From positions 682,001-746,000 of the forward strand of contig MU008173.1 in the NCBI GenBank assembly GCA_010909165.1: a stretch of DNA of 64,000 nt. Direction: 5' to 3'. This stretch comes from Anthoceros angustus. Lineage: Eukaryota; Streptophyta; Anthocerotopsida; Anthocerotales; Anthocerotaceae. Below the pieces are notes generated by a model. That model did no database searches and was not told the origin of the DNA. It saw only the letters and a program-made list of their open reading frames with translations. Shown piece after piece: positions 19,880 to 30,429 of the stretch. A program made the translations under genes and the position numbers. Each line of letters starts with the position of its first letter. Position 1 is the stretch's first letter.

Positions 19880-20480
19880 AACAATCGTTGCTTTGATTCG
19901 GACTCTTTTTTTTTTTGTCGGAAAGTAGATTTCAAAATTTTTGAAAACTCGCAAGGCCTTGTAGCGAGTCAGGAAGAGGCTAGTGTGTAAATGCAATTGT
20001 GCATTGGAATGTCGCACTGCCTTTAGTGCATGCATGCAATGTGCATAGATTCTGTAAGAGAGTAGTCGTCACTTCCGTCGAGCTCTGTACTCTCTTTTGA
20101 GCTGGTTCTTATGAAATACGATATGCAGGACTGGTCTTTCAGTAATAATTCCTGTGCTTCGTGCTTTAATCGAATGACATCTAAACGTGAGTGTGATGTC
20201 TGCTCGAAGCATGATCGCTCGGAGTCTCCGGATGGCGATGCCCGTCTCCCACACTCGTTGCAGTTTTACACACGATGTGGTGAGTCCTGGGACAGTGCGG
20301 AACCTAAAAGAGCCCTTCCTCGGGATGCGATGTTTCGTGGAAACTGCTAGCAAACATGCTTAATTCTCATTCATTGGGTTCAGAATGATAGTTTCAGTTG
20401 CAATGCGCATCAACCGCTTGAGGCGCTTGTGTATGGATAAATGGAGGAGGCGGGCACATTGTGGCTGACGATGTTACTTT
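19880..20480. other. Intergenic, nothing recognised
   Basis: An open frame at 20111-20350 (79 codons) has no recognisable domain and no supporting context. No repeat or RNA gene is evident. Confidence 0.5.
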
Positions 20481-20489
20481 CTTGCCTTC

Positions 20490-22190
20490 TGAAGGCCTGA
20501 GGAAGTAATGGTGGTTTACAGAAGGGCAGGCAGCTGCATTTACAGACTGTCAAAAGAGGACTGCTGGATAACAATGTGGTGACATGGAATGCCGTGATAG
20601 CTGGGTATGGTAGTTGGGGTGATGGTCAGGGGGCACTAGCTTGTTTTGTTGAGGCGAGAGTAGTTGCCGGAATTCCGCGTGAAGGCGTAAATTTACTTGC
20701 CTTCTATTACTAGTAGCATGCGGTCACAAGGGACTGTGAGCACTTAAGCTTTTCACTGCGGAAGTGTGCAAGATGTTTGCGCGTTTGCGTCATACACAGC
20801 AGTATCTGAGCATTCTGTCATAGGCTGTTGTTAGACTTCCGACAGTGGTCCCTGAAAGATGGCCACAGTGTAGCAGCCGGACCCATTGTGGACCCAACAA
20901 TTTGGTGTGTGTGATCCTACGAGGAGCTCCCGCCCACCCCATCTTAGGGAGTCAACCTCTGGCAAACAAAGCCTCCAGGTGCAGCAGTGTCAATCTGGCA
21001 AGCGTGCAGGGTCGGAAATGCGCGTCTCTATGGCTGACACCGTGAGCACGCTACGTCAGCAGGGGAAGCTTTTTGAAACCGGTGGAGCCCTGGAATCTCC
21101 TGCGCAGACAGGCTGTGCTATCTCCCATTCTCTGGGAAATGGGCGTCGCTACGGCTGTAACCGGGAGCATGTTATGTCTGCAGGGGGAGCTTTCTGAGTC
21201 TGTTGGACCCCTGGCGCAGACACGCGATTCCCGGTCTCTGTTTTGCTCTGTGCTGAAACTGTGTACAGCTAGGTTGTGGGTTGACGACTTCTTGATCTCA
21301 CTGTTAAACTCGGGTACGAGTCGAATGCATACTTGGGGAACCATATCTTGCGCATGGATCATGTCGAGGTAGTCGGCAGGAGGCCATGCATGTATTTTCC
21401 AGGGTGGGCAAACCAAATGCCTTCATGTGGTCCTCCATAATCTCTGCATATGCTAAGCATGGGAAACCTTAGGAGGCCATACAACTGACCAGGCCATGCA
21501 ACTGTACCATGGGATGCGTAGGTCAGGAGGGAAGGCGGATGCTCAAGTCTTTGAAGCTGCCCTTCAAGCATGTGCATTTGCCGCCGACTTGGAATCTGGC
21601 AGAAAAGTGCACTATGATGTGTTGCACACAATCCTACTGACTTGTTTGTTGGCAACTGCCTGATGGACATGAATGCGAAATGTGGCGAACTGAAATAGGC
21701 ATGGCAGGTTTTTGACAGACATGGAATGCCCTGATATCTGCAAAAGGTGCACTGAAAGACGCACGACAGTTTTGGACAGTATGAACCCAAAGGATGTGGT
21801 GATAGCTGGGTATGCCCAGCAAGGGCTCGGACATGAGGCACTTGTTCTGTATGGACAAATGGAGCAGGAGGGCCTGCTTTTGGCTAGCGTTTTACTTTCT
21901 CTTGTCTTCTGAAGGCCTGTGCCAGCACTGGTGCCTTACAGAAAGGCAGTCAACTGCACTCACAGATTGTCAAAAGAGGACTGCTGGATGACGTAGTGTT
22001 GGGCGACTGCCTGATGAACGTGAATGCAAAATGTGGTGAACTGAAAGATGCACGCCAGGTTTTTGACAGCTTGGCCACAAAGAATGTGGTGACATGGAAC
22101 GCCCTGATTACTGGGTATGCACAGCAAGGACTCGGCCAAGAAGCGGTTGTTGTGTATGGACAAATGGAGGAGCTTGTAGCTGTGGCACGG
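20490..22190 (+). pseudogene. Decayed PPR-protein sequence, three partial copies
   Basis: Pentatricopeptide-repeat proteins are organellar RNA-binding factors. Three degraded pieces carry PLS-type PPR motifs: NVVTWNAVIAGYGSWGDGQG near 20570-20640; KDVVIAGYAQQGLGHEALVL with YGQMEQEG near 21790-21880; and LMNVNAKCGELKDARQVFDS followed by VVTWNALITGYAQQGLGQEA at about 22006-22160. The preceding lead-in (cagactgtcaaaagaggact) recurs at about 20545 and, with one change, at about 21965, so a segment of a PPR gene was copied and then broke up. Stops and frameshifts interrupt every copy. Confidence 0.75.
21013..21226 (+). repeat. Imperfect tandem repeat of about 120 bp
   Basis: The stretch from ggaaatgcgcgtctctatgg (about 21015) to ctgcgcagacaggc recurs from ggaaatgggcgtcgctacgg (about 21137) to ctggcgcagacacgc, with about 20-25 percent difference by eye. 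It lies between PPR fragments and has no evident coding role. Confidence 0.7.
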
Positions 22191-22539
22191 AACCCCCGAG
22201 GTCATGGGGGCATGGCGGGCATGTCATATCTGTTTGTTCTTGAAAGGCTTCAAGGAGAGCATGATAGATTGCTGGTGAATCTTGACACTATGGAGCCTGT
22301 TGCTGATGATGCTCTTGAGCTGGATAAATACAGCTCTAGACGGTGGGACACATTTGCAGCTGTTTCCCTCCCAGGACAGTCAGGTGATTGCAAGCATTCT
22401 GCGGTCTCTGAAGGCCACATTTGTGGAGGTCCAGAAGACTGGGGCGGATGAGGCTACCTGGCATGCCAAGTTTGAAAGTATGGCACAGGCATATACTCGA
22501 TAAGTCTGACTTGTTGTTTGGTCTTTTCCGGATATTACC

Positions 22540-23264
22540 CAGTTCCTTTTTCGAGGCTTAAACCTGGCGGCCAAGACTTTGTCTCCTTTCGATTTGGTGC
22601 CTCCTCCTGCAATCAGGCTGCTATGTTCCTCCTCGAACAGTGCCCCAATGATCTCTTCAACCTTCAGTGTTGAAGCAGATCCAGTGGCAGCTGCTTGATG
22701 CGCAAGACGGATGGGACCATTCTGGCTGTTGACAAAACTTTGATAGGATGGTGGAAGCGAAGTGAGCAGCTGAGCAGCAACATCAACTTCTTCCATTGTT
22801 GTGCCAAGTGCAGTGAGTTGGGCTCGCAGCTGACGGAACTTGGTGACATGAGATGCCACCTTGTCTCCCTGACGCATGCGCAGGCCATATTATTCCTGAC
22901 GTGCAGCACACAAGGTAAGGACGTTCTTGACCCCGTAAGTTAGATCAAGTTGTTCCCAAACTTCTGAGGCTTTCGTGAGGTACTCTACGTCTGGTACAAG
23001 CACCTCGTCTAAGCCTGCTATCAATAAAGCTAGTGCAATGGCATTTGACTCATCCCACTTTTCTACATCTGCAGGTGAAGGTGCAGGATTTGCATTGGGA
23101 TCGGGCTTCTTGTATGTGCCATCTACAACCTTCCAGACCCTCCTGGCTATCAACACCAACTTCATACGGACCTTCCATACAGAGTATTTGGTACCATTAA
23201 ATCTATCCTTTTCTTTCAGGTCTGAAGTAAATGTGGGATTAGATTGAGGTGGATTGCTAGCCAT
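22540..23264 (-). pseudogene. Copia gag fragment, frameshifted
   Basis: On the minus strand from ATG 23264 the sequence encodes a Copia-type Gag: MASNPPQSNPTFTSDLKEKD, RFNGTKYSVWKVRMK, then YLTKASEVWEQLDLTYGVKN. A frameshift at about 22880-22890 separates this from the second half (GDKVASHVTKFRQLRAQLTA, LLTSLPPSYQSFV, EEIIGALFEEEHSS). It is clearly related to the gag of the Copia element at 34074-40721 (LKEKDRFNG, LLTSLPPSYQSFV and EVIGALFQEE are shared), so a second family member inserted here. No LTR or pol was found with it. Confidence 0.85.
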
Positions 23265-23289
23265 GACAGGGATCACTGAATTGCTGTTC

Positions 23290-23860
23290 AATGTCTAATG
23301 AAATCTTCTTGCCATACGGCAGACTCGATATGGCTTGACTGCCCTACTGCAGGTCGATTTCTTGAACAACCGCACCAAGCTTTGGCGGGACAAATTTGAC
23401 GAAGCCGTATGAACTCTTAAACCCCAAAGCTTTGAAGGTAATTTTCTCATGCCATTCCACCTTTCAAGCGTATGAGCCCCGCTTCAGTTCGAGAAATTGT
23501 TGATTGCTTCGCGTTGATCTGTGAAACGCCGTCAACAGGTGGCACTGGATCCAACACGATTCACAGGCGTGGAGTCGGTGGCGGGCATACACATCAGTAG
23601 GTCGTCCAATACCCTAAGAAAATTAATGTTGGCTCGCTCTGGAGGAAGGCCACGTCTAGGAAGGCCACGTCATTATCCGTAGGCGAAGGGGCGGACGGAA
23701 AACTGACGGGTTGGACTCGGTTGTGAGACTACAGCGGGACGCTACTACCCTCGACGGTTTCGCGTGATCTCGAACCCGGACCTGGCTTGGACCCGCTATC
23801 GGTCCACGACGTATGGACCCGCTACCCGCTCCACGGTTTGCTGGCTGTCACTGTGAACAA
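23290..23860 (+). other. Possible exon remnants of an unidentified gene
   Basis: After a good acceptor-like ctgccctactgcag, the frame VDFLNNRTKLWRDKFDEAV (about 23350-23408) reads like coding sequence. Another stretch (KRMSPASVREIVDCFALICE, about 23470-23530) does too, in a different frame. Together with a coding-like stretch at 22400-22503 they may be pieces of one gene split by the gag fragment. No family was recognised. Confidence 0.3.
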
Positions 23861-24084
23861 GTGGAATTCTGGGTGATCGACGATGGCAGCAAGTACAAGG
23901 TGCAGTACCGGGGCTCCGAGAAAGACAGCTGTTTGAGGTGAGTTATGTGCTGGCCATGACAGCGCCATGCTTGCACAGCAACAGCACAACACCGCATTTT
24001 CACTGCCTCCTCTGGTGCATGCTCAGGCGAGAGTGTACATCTTGATGGTTGTTTCATGTCAGCACCACGACGGGTGTAGGGTAA

Positions 24085-24996
24085 GGACATACGAAGCTGA
24101 ATGGCGAGTGGAAGGAGAATATGTGCCGTGCCAGTGGCACTTTCAAGACGGCTAACTTCCATTGCTATCATTGTCTGGTCCTCTCCTTTCCTCTCCCTGA
24201 AGTGCGTAATAGCAAGTCCCTGTGTTCCTTCGTCCTCCCCCCCCACCCCCCCAATGGAGGTTGACATGCAGAATCACCCTCTTTCTTTGGCTTCCTCCTT
24301 CTGGCTCCCTGTGATTGGTGGGTGCTGGAACCTTTCTCTTTCTTGTTCCTTCTTCGTTCTGCATCCTTGTGGTTAGATGTTGGTAATCCTTATTTTTTGG
24401 GGCTTCTTCCTCCTCTGATTGGAGGTGATGGAATTTTTGGATGGAGGTGAGGGAATTTCGGATGCCTCTTCCTTCGGCCTTCTCGTCCAATGTGTTTGGA
24501 GGATAGGACTGGACCTCCAATGAACGTTATGTGATCTTGCCCTTGTTGAAGCTTGTAGTGAAGACATTGTCCTTATTCCTTATTCCTTCTTCCTCCCATT
24601 GGTTGGACTTTAATTGTAGGACACCTCCTCCTTTTTCCCTCTCCTGTCACTTGAGCTTGGACTTCTCCTTAGCTTACGTGGATGATTACGGAACTTTACC
24701 TTGTTCATTCTCCTTGACCCGGGATGCGTGGAGTGAGGTGAAATTGCTCCTTCCTGCTTCCATGTGTCTGATTGAGGAGAAGGGAATGCGCTGGTGACAG
24801 CAAATGGCAATGTGTACAAGGGCAACTTTTGCGAGGGCGTTAAGGAGGGCCCGGAGGTTTACTACATAGCGAACCTCACAGCCAAGTACGAGGGAGTATG
24901 GAAGGGCAACATGCTCAAATGCGGCTTCTACGTGAAGCCCAAGAAGACTGTGGACAACGTGTTGCCCGTAGCGGAGGTGGCGCGTCACACCTTTCT
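24085..24996 (+). pseudogene. MORN-repeat protein remnant (MORN3-like)
   Basis: From about 24797 the frame reads TANGNVYKGNFCEGVKEGP and KYEGVWKGNMLKCGFYVKP, two MORN repeats followed by a tail resembling the end of MORN3, a ciliary and sperm protein in animals. Further upstream (about 24090-24150) a broken MORN-like stretch reads NGEWKENMC...GTFKTA in one frame and TYEAEWRVEGE in another. The part between is CT-rich and non-coding, and no start or complete exon set could be assembled. MORN repeats also occur in plant PIP5 kinases, so the MORN3 assignment is tentative. Confidence 0.45.
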
Positions 24997-25379
24997 GACG
25001 CAGGATATGATGAACGGGGTTTTGCAGACAACCTGGCTTACGTCAGCGAGAGCCCATCAATCATGGTGTCTCACAGTTTTGCAGCACATCACCTTTACTG
25101 ACCTTTTGGCCCGCTATATGGCCATCCATGTTCGGAAATTTGGTGTCGGCTCCTCTCACAGGTTCCAGCACCATCTTGGTGATCGCCGGGCTCACATTCG
25201 TCTGGCAGGGCATCCACCTGCCCTGCCTACCCTCCAAGTGAGGCACGCATGTCACTCCTACTTCCACCTACACCCAGCTGCCTTACCAAAGGCTGCTTCC
25301 AATTTATGGACGCGTCAAAGTCTCCTGTACCTGAGTAGAAGCAATGCAGCAACCATCAATTCTATAAGTTGAGTCCCTC

Positions 25380-25970
25380 TCAGCTCCTGGATGGGCCGTC
25401 CAGAGAGACGGACGCAAACTTTGTGACCTTGATTTAACAAGACGGCCATATAGGGGATCAGACACAGCGTCATTCTATTGGCTGGGGCAAGCCAGAATCT
25501 AAGCTCGCTCAGTGAGGAAGTTGGATTGAAGGACACAAGGGACTGGAATCAGACTCTCATTTCCCCGAGGTGATAAACCTTATCCGTTAGGGTACCGAGT
25601 GAACATGTTGTGCACCCCAGCAGCCACACCCTTTGTAAGCTCACCGCATCTATCTACCAATAGAACGTCTAAAAGCAAAACTTGCTAGGGCCCAGCCCGT
25701 CTGCCTGTCTGTCAATCTATTTATTTGAACGTGGTCACAATGACGCGCGTGTCGCTTCCCACTCGACCTAGCTTCCGCTGCATGATCCATGCGCTGAGGC
25801 TAGCTTCAGGCCTTGTTACCTCCCGCAGCCTGAATTCAGGATTGCAGCTCTCCGACGCACTATGGGGCAATGGCCATCCATAGAAAAATTGCAGCCATGT
25901 CAAGTAAATGCTCGCAAGGCAGGAGATGAGGCTGACTCTTGGAATGTCACCGGGCATAAGGAACTTAGGT
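25380..25970. other. Intergenic region downstream of BCCP, nothing recognised
   Basis: The stretch between the MORN remnant and the BCCP stop codon holds no recognisable gene. It should contain the BCCP 3' untranslated region on the minus strand. Confidence 0.5.
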
Positions 25971-25974
25971 CTGT

Positions 25975-27172
25975 TCACGGCTTGATCACAAACAATGGCT
26001 GCACAATCGAGTAAGTGTGATGAAGGCGTGTGGTAAGTACGACAGAAGCAGGCACCAACGAGGAAAGGCAGATCGTCTAGTTGCAAAAAAAGCTTACAGA
26101 TTCGATGGACACAGGCTTCCCGTCTTCAGCAACGATTTCGAGAAGAGTACCAGATTGATCAGCCTAAAGTGAGAAGAGAAAGGCAACGCCAGGGTTTAGA
26201 CTTTCGAAAGGTTTTAGCCGCATGCATTCCAAAAACCTAGGACTAGGTAGAGACGACAGGTAAGAACCTCAATCTCGTTCATCAGCTTCATGGCCTCCAC
26301 AATGCAGATGACTTGTCCTTTCTGGATCTTGTCTCCGATCTGGAACAAGCACAGCAGCACTCAGTACCTAGACGGAGGAGGCGGAGTGACAAATCACAAA
26401 TGTTCAGTGCACTAACCTTGACAAACGCCGGCTCACCGGGCCCGGGGCTCCGGTAGAAAGTGCCTGCCATGGGGGACAGCATCGCCGGCAGCGAGGGAGA
26501 AGGAGGGTTGGGAGCGGGAGCCTCGGCAGGGGCAGCCTTCACAATTTGCTCCACAGGCTTGGAGACCTCGGCCGCGGGCGGGGGCGGGGGCGGGGGGGGC
26601 CCGTAAGGATACGGAGTGTGTCCCATAATGTGAGGCCCGGGAAACGACGCCTGCACTTGCGACACCGGCGCCGGGGGAGGAGGGAGAGCCTCCTTCTTCC
26701 GTACCAGCAATTCATAATCAAGATGCTTCAGCTCCAGCTCCACGATGTCCCTGGAATCCACAAGCCTGCATGCACACGCCATTCGCATGTGAGCAGGCAC
26801 CGGAAATTCCACACCACTCTACACAATGTGCCCTCACACAACAGATCCTGTTCCTCACTTGATCAAGTTGGCCACATCCGACAGAAAGGCAGACGCAGCT
26901 GTCTCCGGCGCAGCTTCGGCATGCGGAGCTGGAGGAGCAGGAAGCGGAGCCTCCGTCTTGAGCAGCTCCTCCTCCCCAGGAATGACCTTCGCCTTCGCGT
27001 CAGTAGCCCCCCCATCCGAATTTGAGCAGCGCACAGCGCCCCGCTGCTGCTGCGTCCTCGAGCCCGCAACCATGGACTGGCTCACTCCTCCAATTCTAGG
27101 CAAGGCGAGCTGTGCTGAAGGCCATTGCGCCGTGCGCAGCTGCAGCGCTGTGCCGGCGGCTGAGGTAGCCAT
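25975..27172 (-). CDS. accB: Biotin carboxyl carrier protein of plastid acetyl-CoA carboxylase (BCCP)
   Basis: BCCP carries the biotin of the heteromeric plastid acetyl-CoA carboxylase, which makes malonyl-CoA for fatty acid synthesis. Five minus-strand exons fit exactly: 27172-26859, 26765-26417, 26339-26268, 26163-26098 and 25998-25975, giving 274 residues. The first about 50 residues form a transit peptide (MATSAAGTALQLRTAQWPSA). Next come VANLIKLVDSRDIVELELK and YELLVRKKEAL, a Pro-rich linker with a run of eight prolines, the PAMLSPMAGTFYRSPGPGEP start of the biotinyl domain, and the biotin site EAMKLMNEIE (Lys-239). The domain ends ADQSGTLLEIVAEDGKPVSI-ES-PLFVIKP. The last exon has only eight codons including the stop, but its PLFVI ending is the family's conserved C-terminus, so the join is firm. 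The exon 3 donor (gag|gttctt) is weak. Confidence 0.94.
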
Positions 27173-27179
27173 GGCGACG

Positions 27180-27790
27180 CGGGAGCGGAAACGGGAGGCG
27201 GCGGAGGGGAAATGATCTCCCTCAGCGGAGAAAATCCTCTTGCACAGCGGAGGAAATGCTCTCGCCCAGCGCAGGAAACACTCCCGCGGCCTGGTATGAA
27301 GAGGTGACGGGCCGAATTTGTCCTATCCCCGAACGGAAATAGCGATGCACACAAACCTAAGCTGCAAGAATGGAATGTTGGAATGTTAACCACGAGCCGG
27401 GGACGGACAAATCAACACCCGGCCGCTCCCAACCCCCCCGTACGATCTCCTCACACGACAAACAATTGGGGATTGGAGTTTCCACCCGGAATTCTTTCAT
27501 TTTCTCTTATTTCCACACGCTTATCACACGTTCATCCATCTTCACAATTTTTAGAATATGAAAGAAACACTTCCATGATAATAACCACCCTTAACCCATC
27601 TTCAAAGACAGGCATTCACACATTTCTTCCTTTCCCCTCGTGTCTTCATTATGATTATGAGACTTTCACTTACTTCAATAAAGATAATTTACACAACTTC
27701 CAAGATGTGTTCGTTCCAATATCACACTTTCACTCACTTTAATATGGATAGTGTCTAACGAGGATCCTAAAACCCTTGAAGCACCACGAA
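27180..27790. other. BCCP upstream region and AT-rich spacer
   Basis: The stretch immediately above 27172 should contain the BCCP promoter on the minus strand; no motif stands out. From about 27470 the sequence is AT-rich and without recognisable genes. Confidence 0.45.
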
Positions 27791-27913
27791 CCAGCCTTCT
27801 TTCTCCTTCCTCCTAGCACCTCCTCTGCTTGCCAGCCTTCTTTCTCCTTCCTCCTAGCACCTCCTCTGCTTGCCAGCCTTCTTTCTCCTTCCTCCTAGCA
27901 CCTCCTCTGCTTG
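27791..27913 (+). repeat. Three perfect copies of a 41-bp tandem repeat
   Basis: The unit begins ccagccttctttctccttcc and ends cctcctctgcttg. It repeats without visible change at 27791-27831, 27832-27872 and 27873-27913: a pyrimidine-rich minisatellite. Confidence 0.95.
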
Positions 27914-28559
27914 CGCCATGCCCTTTAGCTGATTGGGTGTGTTAGGAAGCTCAAACGACAGTCATGGTAGTCATATCTTGAGTGCATACATGGAAAATGC
28001 TGATCAAACAAGGAAATCGAGGAAGTGGACTCTCAAAATGAAATTAACCATCCTCTTCGCTGGCTTCTCCAATATTCTGCGAAAACATGCTAACATTACT
28101 AATTGCACTCGTTTTATCCAAAAGATAGATCAAACACCCGACAACATATCACATGAAAGTTGTAACAGGCCGTGCGTCTTCCTGATGTAGAATCTCTTCA
28201 ATAGTGTGCGTCTTCCTTATGTAGAATCTCTTCAAAAGCTAATGAACAAAGCGCTCTTGATGGATATCAATGGCATCGCTCACTAGGTCGAAATGAAAAT
28301 GTACGCCCTAAGAGAATCTCATTTGTCGCCCAGCAAGAAACTCAATTGTCCAAGATCTGCCGAATCTAAAATCTAGATAGCAAAATCGTCTGAATCCTCG
28401 ACATAGATGTTGGTGAAGTGTAGAGTAGAAAATTATCATCAACATAAATAGTTTGTACTATGAAATCGTTCTGGGTCCATAGAATGTAAACACTACTATA
28501 ATTTTGCCAAAAACCACTAGGTACTATGCGCATCTCCAGAAACAAAATCTAATTGAATG

Positions 28560-28800
28560 AAGAACTTGTTTAAGGTTTTGTTACTGGCTCTTAACGAGTG
28601 CTTAGGCTCGTACAATGTTTTGATAGCTTATACACTTTGCGTATGTTGATCACCAACCCTTTGGATTGTGCCATGTATATCTCTTCATCTAATGAGCCAT
28701 TCAAGAGGGCTATTTTAACCCCAAAATGCCCAACCCAATAATATTGAGTCTTTGGACGAATGTTCTTCGATGTTGTGCATAATATTTGTATAACATTAAT
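28560..28800 (-). pseudogene. Eroded Copia reverse transcriptase fragment
   Basis: Read on the minus strand, about 28732-28676 encodes GVKIALLNGSLDEEIYMAQ, the Copia RT block usually read as DVKTAFLNGxLxEEIYM. KVYKLSKHCTSLSTR follows, corresponding to the KVYKLxKxLYGLKQ block. The flanks are too decayed to define ends. The AT-rich region from 28.0 to 29.3 kb is probably the rest of this dead element. Confidence 0.7.
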
Positions 28801-28879
28801 TCAATGTTAAGGTTGCCTTTTGTGGAGAATTTTGCCCTCGGCATATATTATAAAAACATTTAAAACTTTTCCATTATAT

Positions 28880-30425
28880 CTAGTCCAAACATGAAAAAAA
28901 TCTATTAAAGGAACTCACTAACCCACAAGAAACATGAATCATTACTACGTCGATACTAGTCCGAAAGAATCTATTAAAGAAACTCACTATCTCGCAAGAA
29001 ACATGACTCATTACTATGTGGATACTAATCCGTCAGTTTAAATTGTTTTGGAAAGACCTTTTCTTAGATTATGTGCTTTATTTTTTCAAAGAAAAATAAG
29101 TTTTTTTTTCTAGATGCTAAATTTATGCCTAGTAAGAGCTTGGACAAGCAACCTTCTTGCAAGAGCTGCTGCCCATCGAGCTTGGGGATCTGCCACCCAC
29201 CGAGCTTGGGCATTTGCCGTCAACTTAAACTGTCCGGGCTAGAGATAATATTTGAAGCGGTTTAATGGTTTGATAATGGTCTGAGCCTGGTTTGATTAGG
29301 CTTGTGGGTCTTATCTTTGCATGAAATACTCCAAGTTTACTTTATTAGTATTGTTAATTATACATATTTAATAATTTAGAATTAATTTTGACATTTGCAA
29401 AAGATCATCAATCTACGGTGACTAGCATACCCATGCCGAAACCGAGGAACTCAATCATAGACCAAATCGCGTGCCAGAATTATGTACACATAATTACATC
29501 GGATCAAATCTTTATTCTTATAAAATTTCATGAAAGAAATATATACTATGTATGATATTTATTATTTATACCTGAAAAATGCGGACTATAGCCATGTTTC
29601 TTTTTGTTGAATAGTCCATTGTTGTTGTCATCATCTTTCTTTCCTCGTGCAGTTTTTTTTATGTAGCCTCCAATTCAATTCAATAAAAGTGGTCTCACGT
29701 ACACAACTCCCCAAATCGAGTCAAGCATGCCTTAACTCATGGACGATACCACACCCAAGGGGGAGTGAAGCGTGCCCTAACTTAAGGACGACACCAGAGG
29801 TCACATCCATTACATTTTCCTACTTGGTAATCGACACCGTAGAGCACAACCATCAACCTTCATATAAGAAGAACGAGGAACAAGTTAGTATTATTTAGGG
29901 CCGGTACATCTTGTGTAGTGGTATGAGTTGCTGGATGGCCATTAATTGAACACGTGTACCAAACATGCTATGATATAATAGAGCATAAAACCTAATATAT
30001 TATAGTTTTATATTATAGTGGGTCCTATGTGCATTGTACATTATCCTATGTATTATGTTATAATGTAGAAGCTTTCTATGTTATTATAGTGGATTATAGT
30101 AGGTTTTATATTTAACATTGATATACATACTAGTTTCTATGCTTGATCTACCAACTTACCACTATATATATAAATACATAGTCACTCTCGTACTACATGA
30201 ATTGGTTATATCCTCATTTCATATTGTGAAGCATCTATGCTTAATCTACCAACTTACCACTATTTACATGTAAACATCAATCAAGTATATATCAGTGGAA
30301 GTATGGCAATTTAAAAGGATAAAAAATATATTTTTATACATCAATAAAACATAAAATAATGACAATAAGATAATTTAAAAGGATCAATAAAATCCGTTAC
30401 TTCAGATATTTGACATTTGTACCAT
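28880..30425. other. AT-rich region, degenerate repeats only
   Basis: No gene is supported. Short imperfect repeats include gaaactcacta...cacaagaaacatga-type units near 28910-29015, and tctatgcttgatctaccaac at about 30137 repeated with one change at about 30232. Many tattatag-type words lie between 29990 and 30120. Confidence 0.5.
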
Positions 30426-30429
30426 TTAC

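Noticed and set aside
20111-20350. 79-codon Cys-containing frame downstream of the STIG1-like gene
   Set aside because: There is no signal peptide, no family pattern and no promoter evidence.
26546-27215. Plus-strand frames of 159 and 129 codons across the BCCP locus
   Set aside because: They are antisense to BCCP exons whose splice structure and biotin motif are unambiguous.
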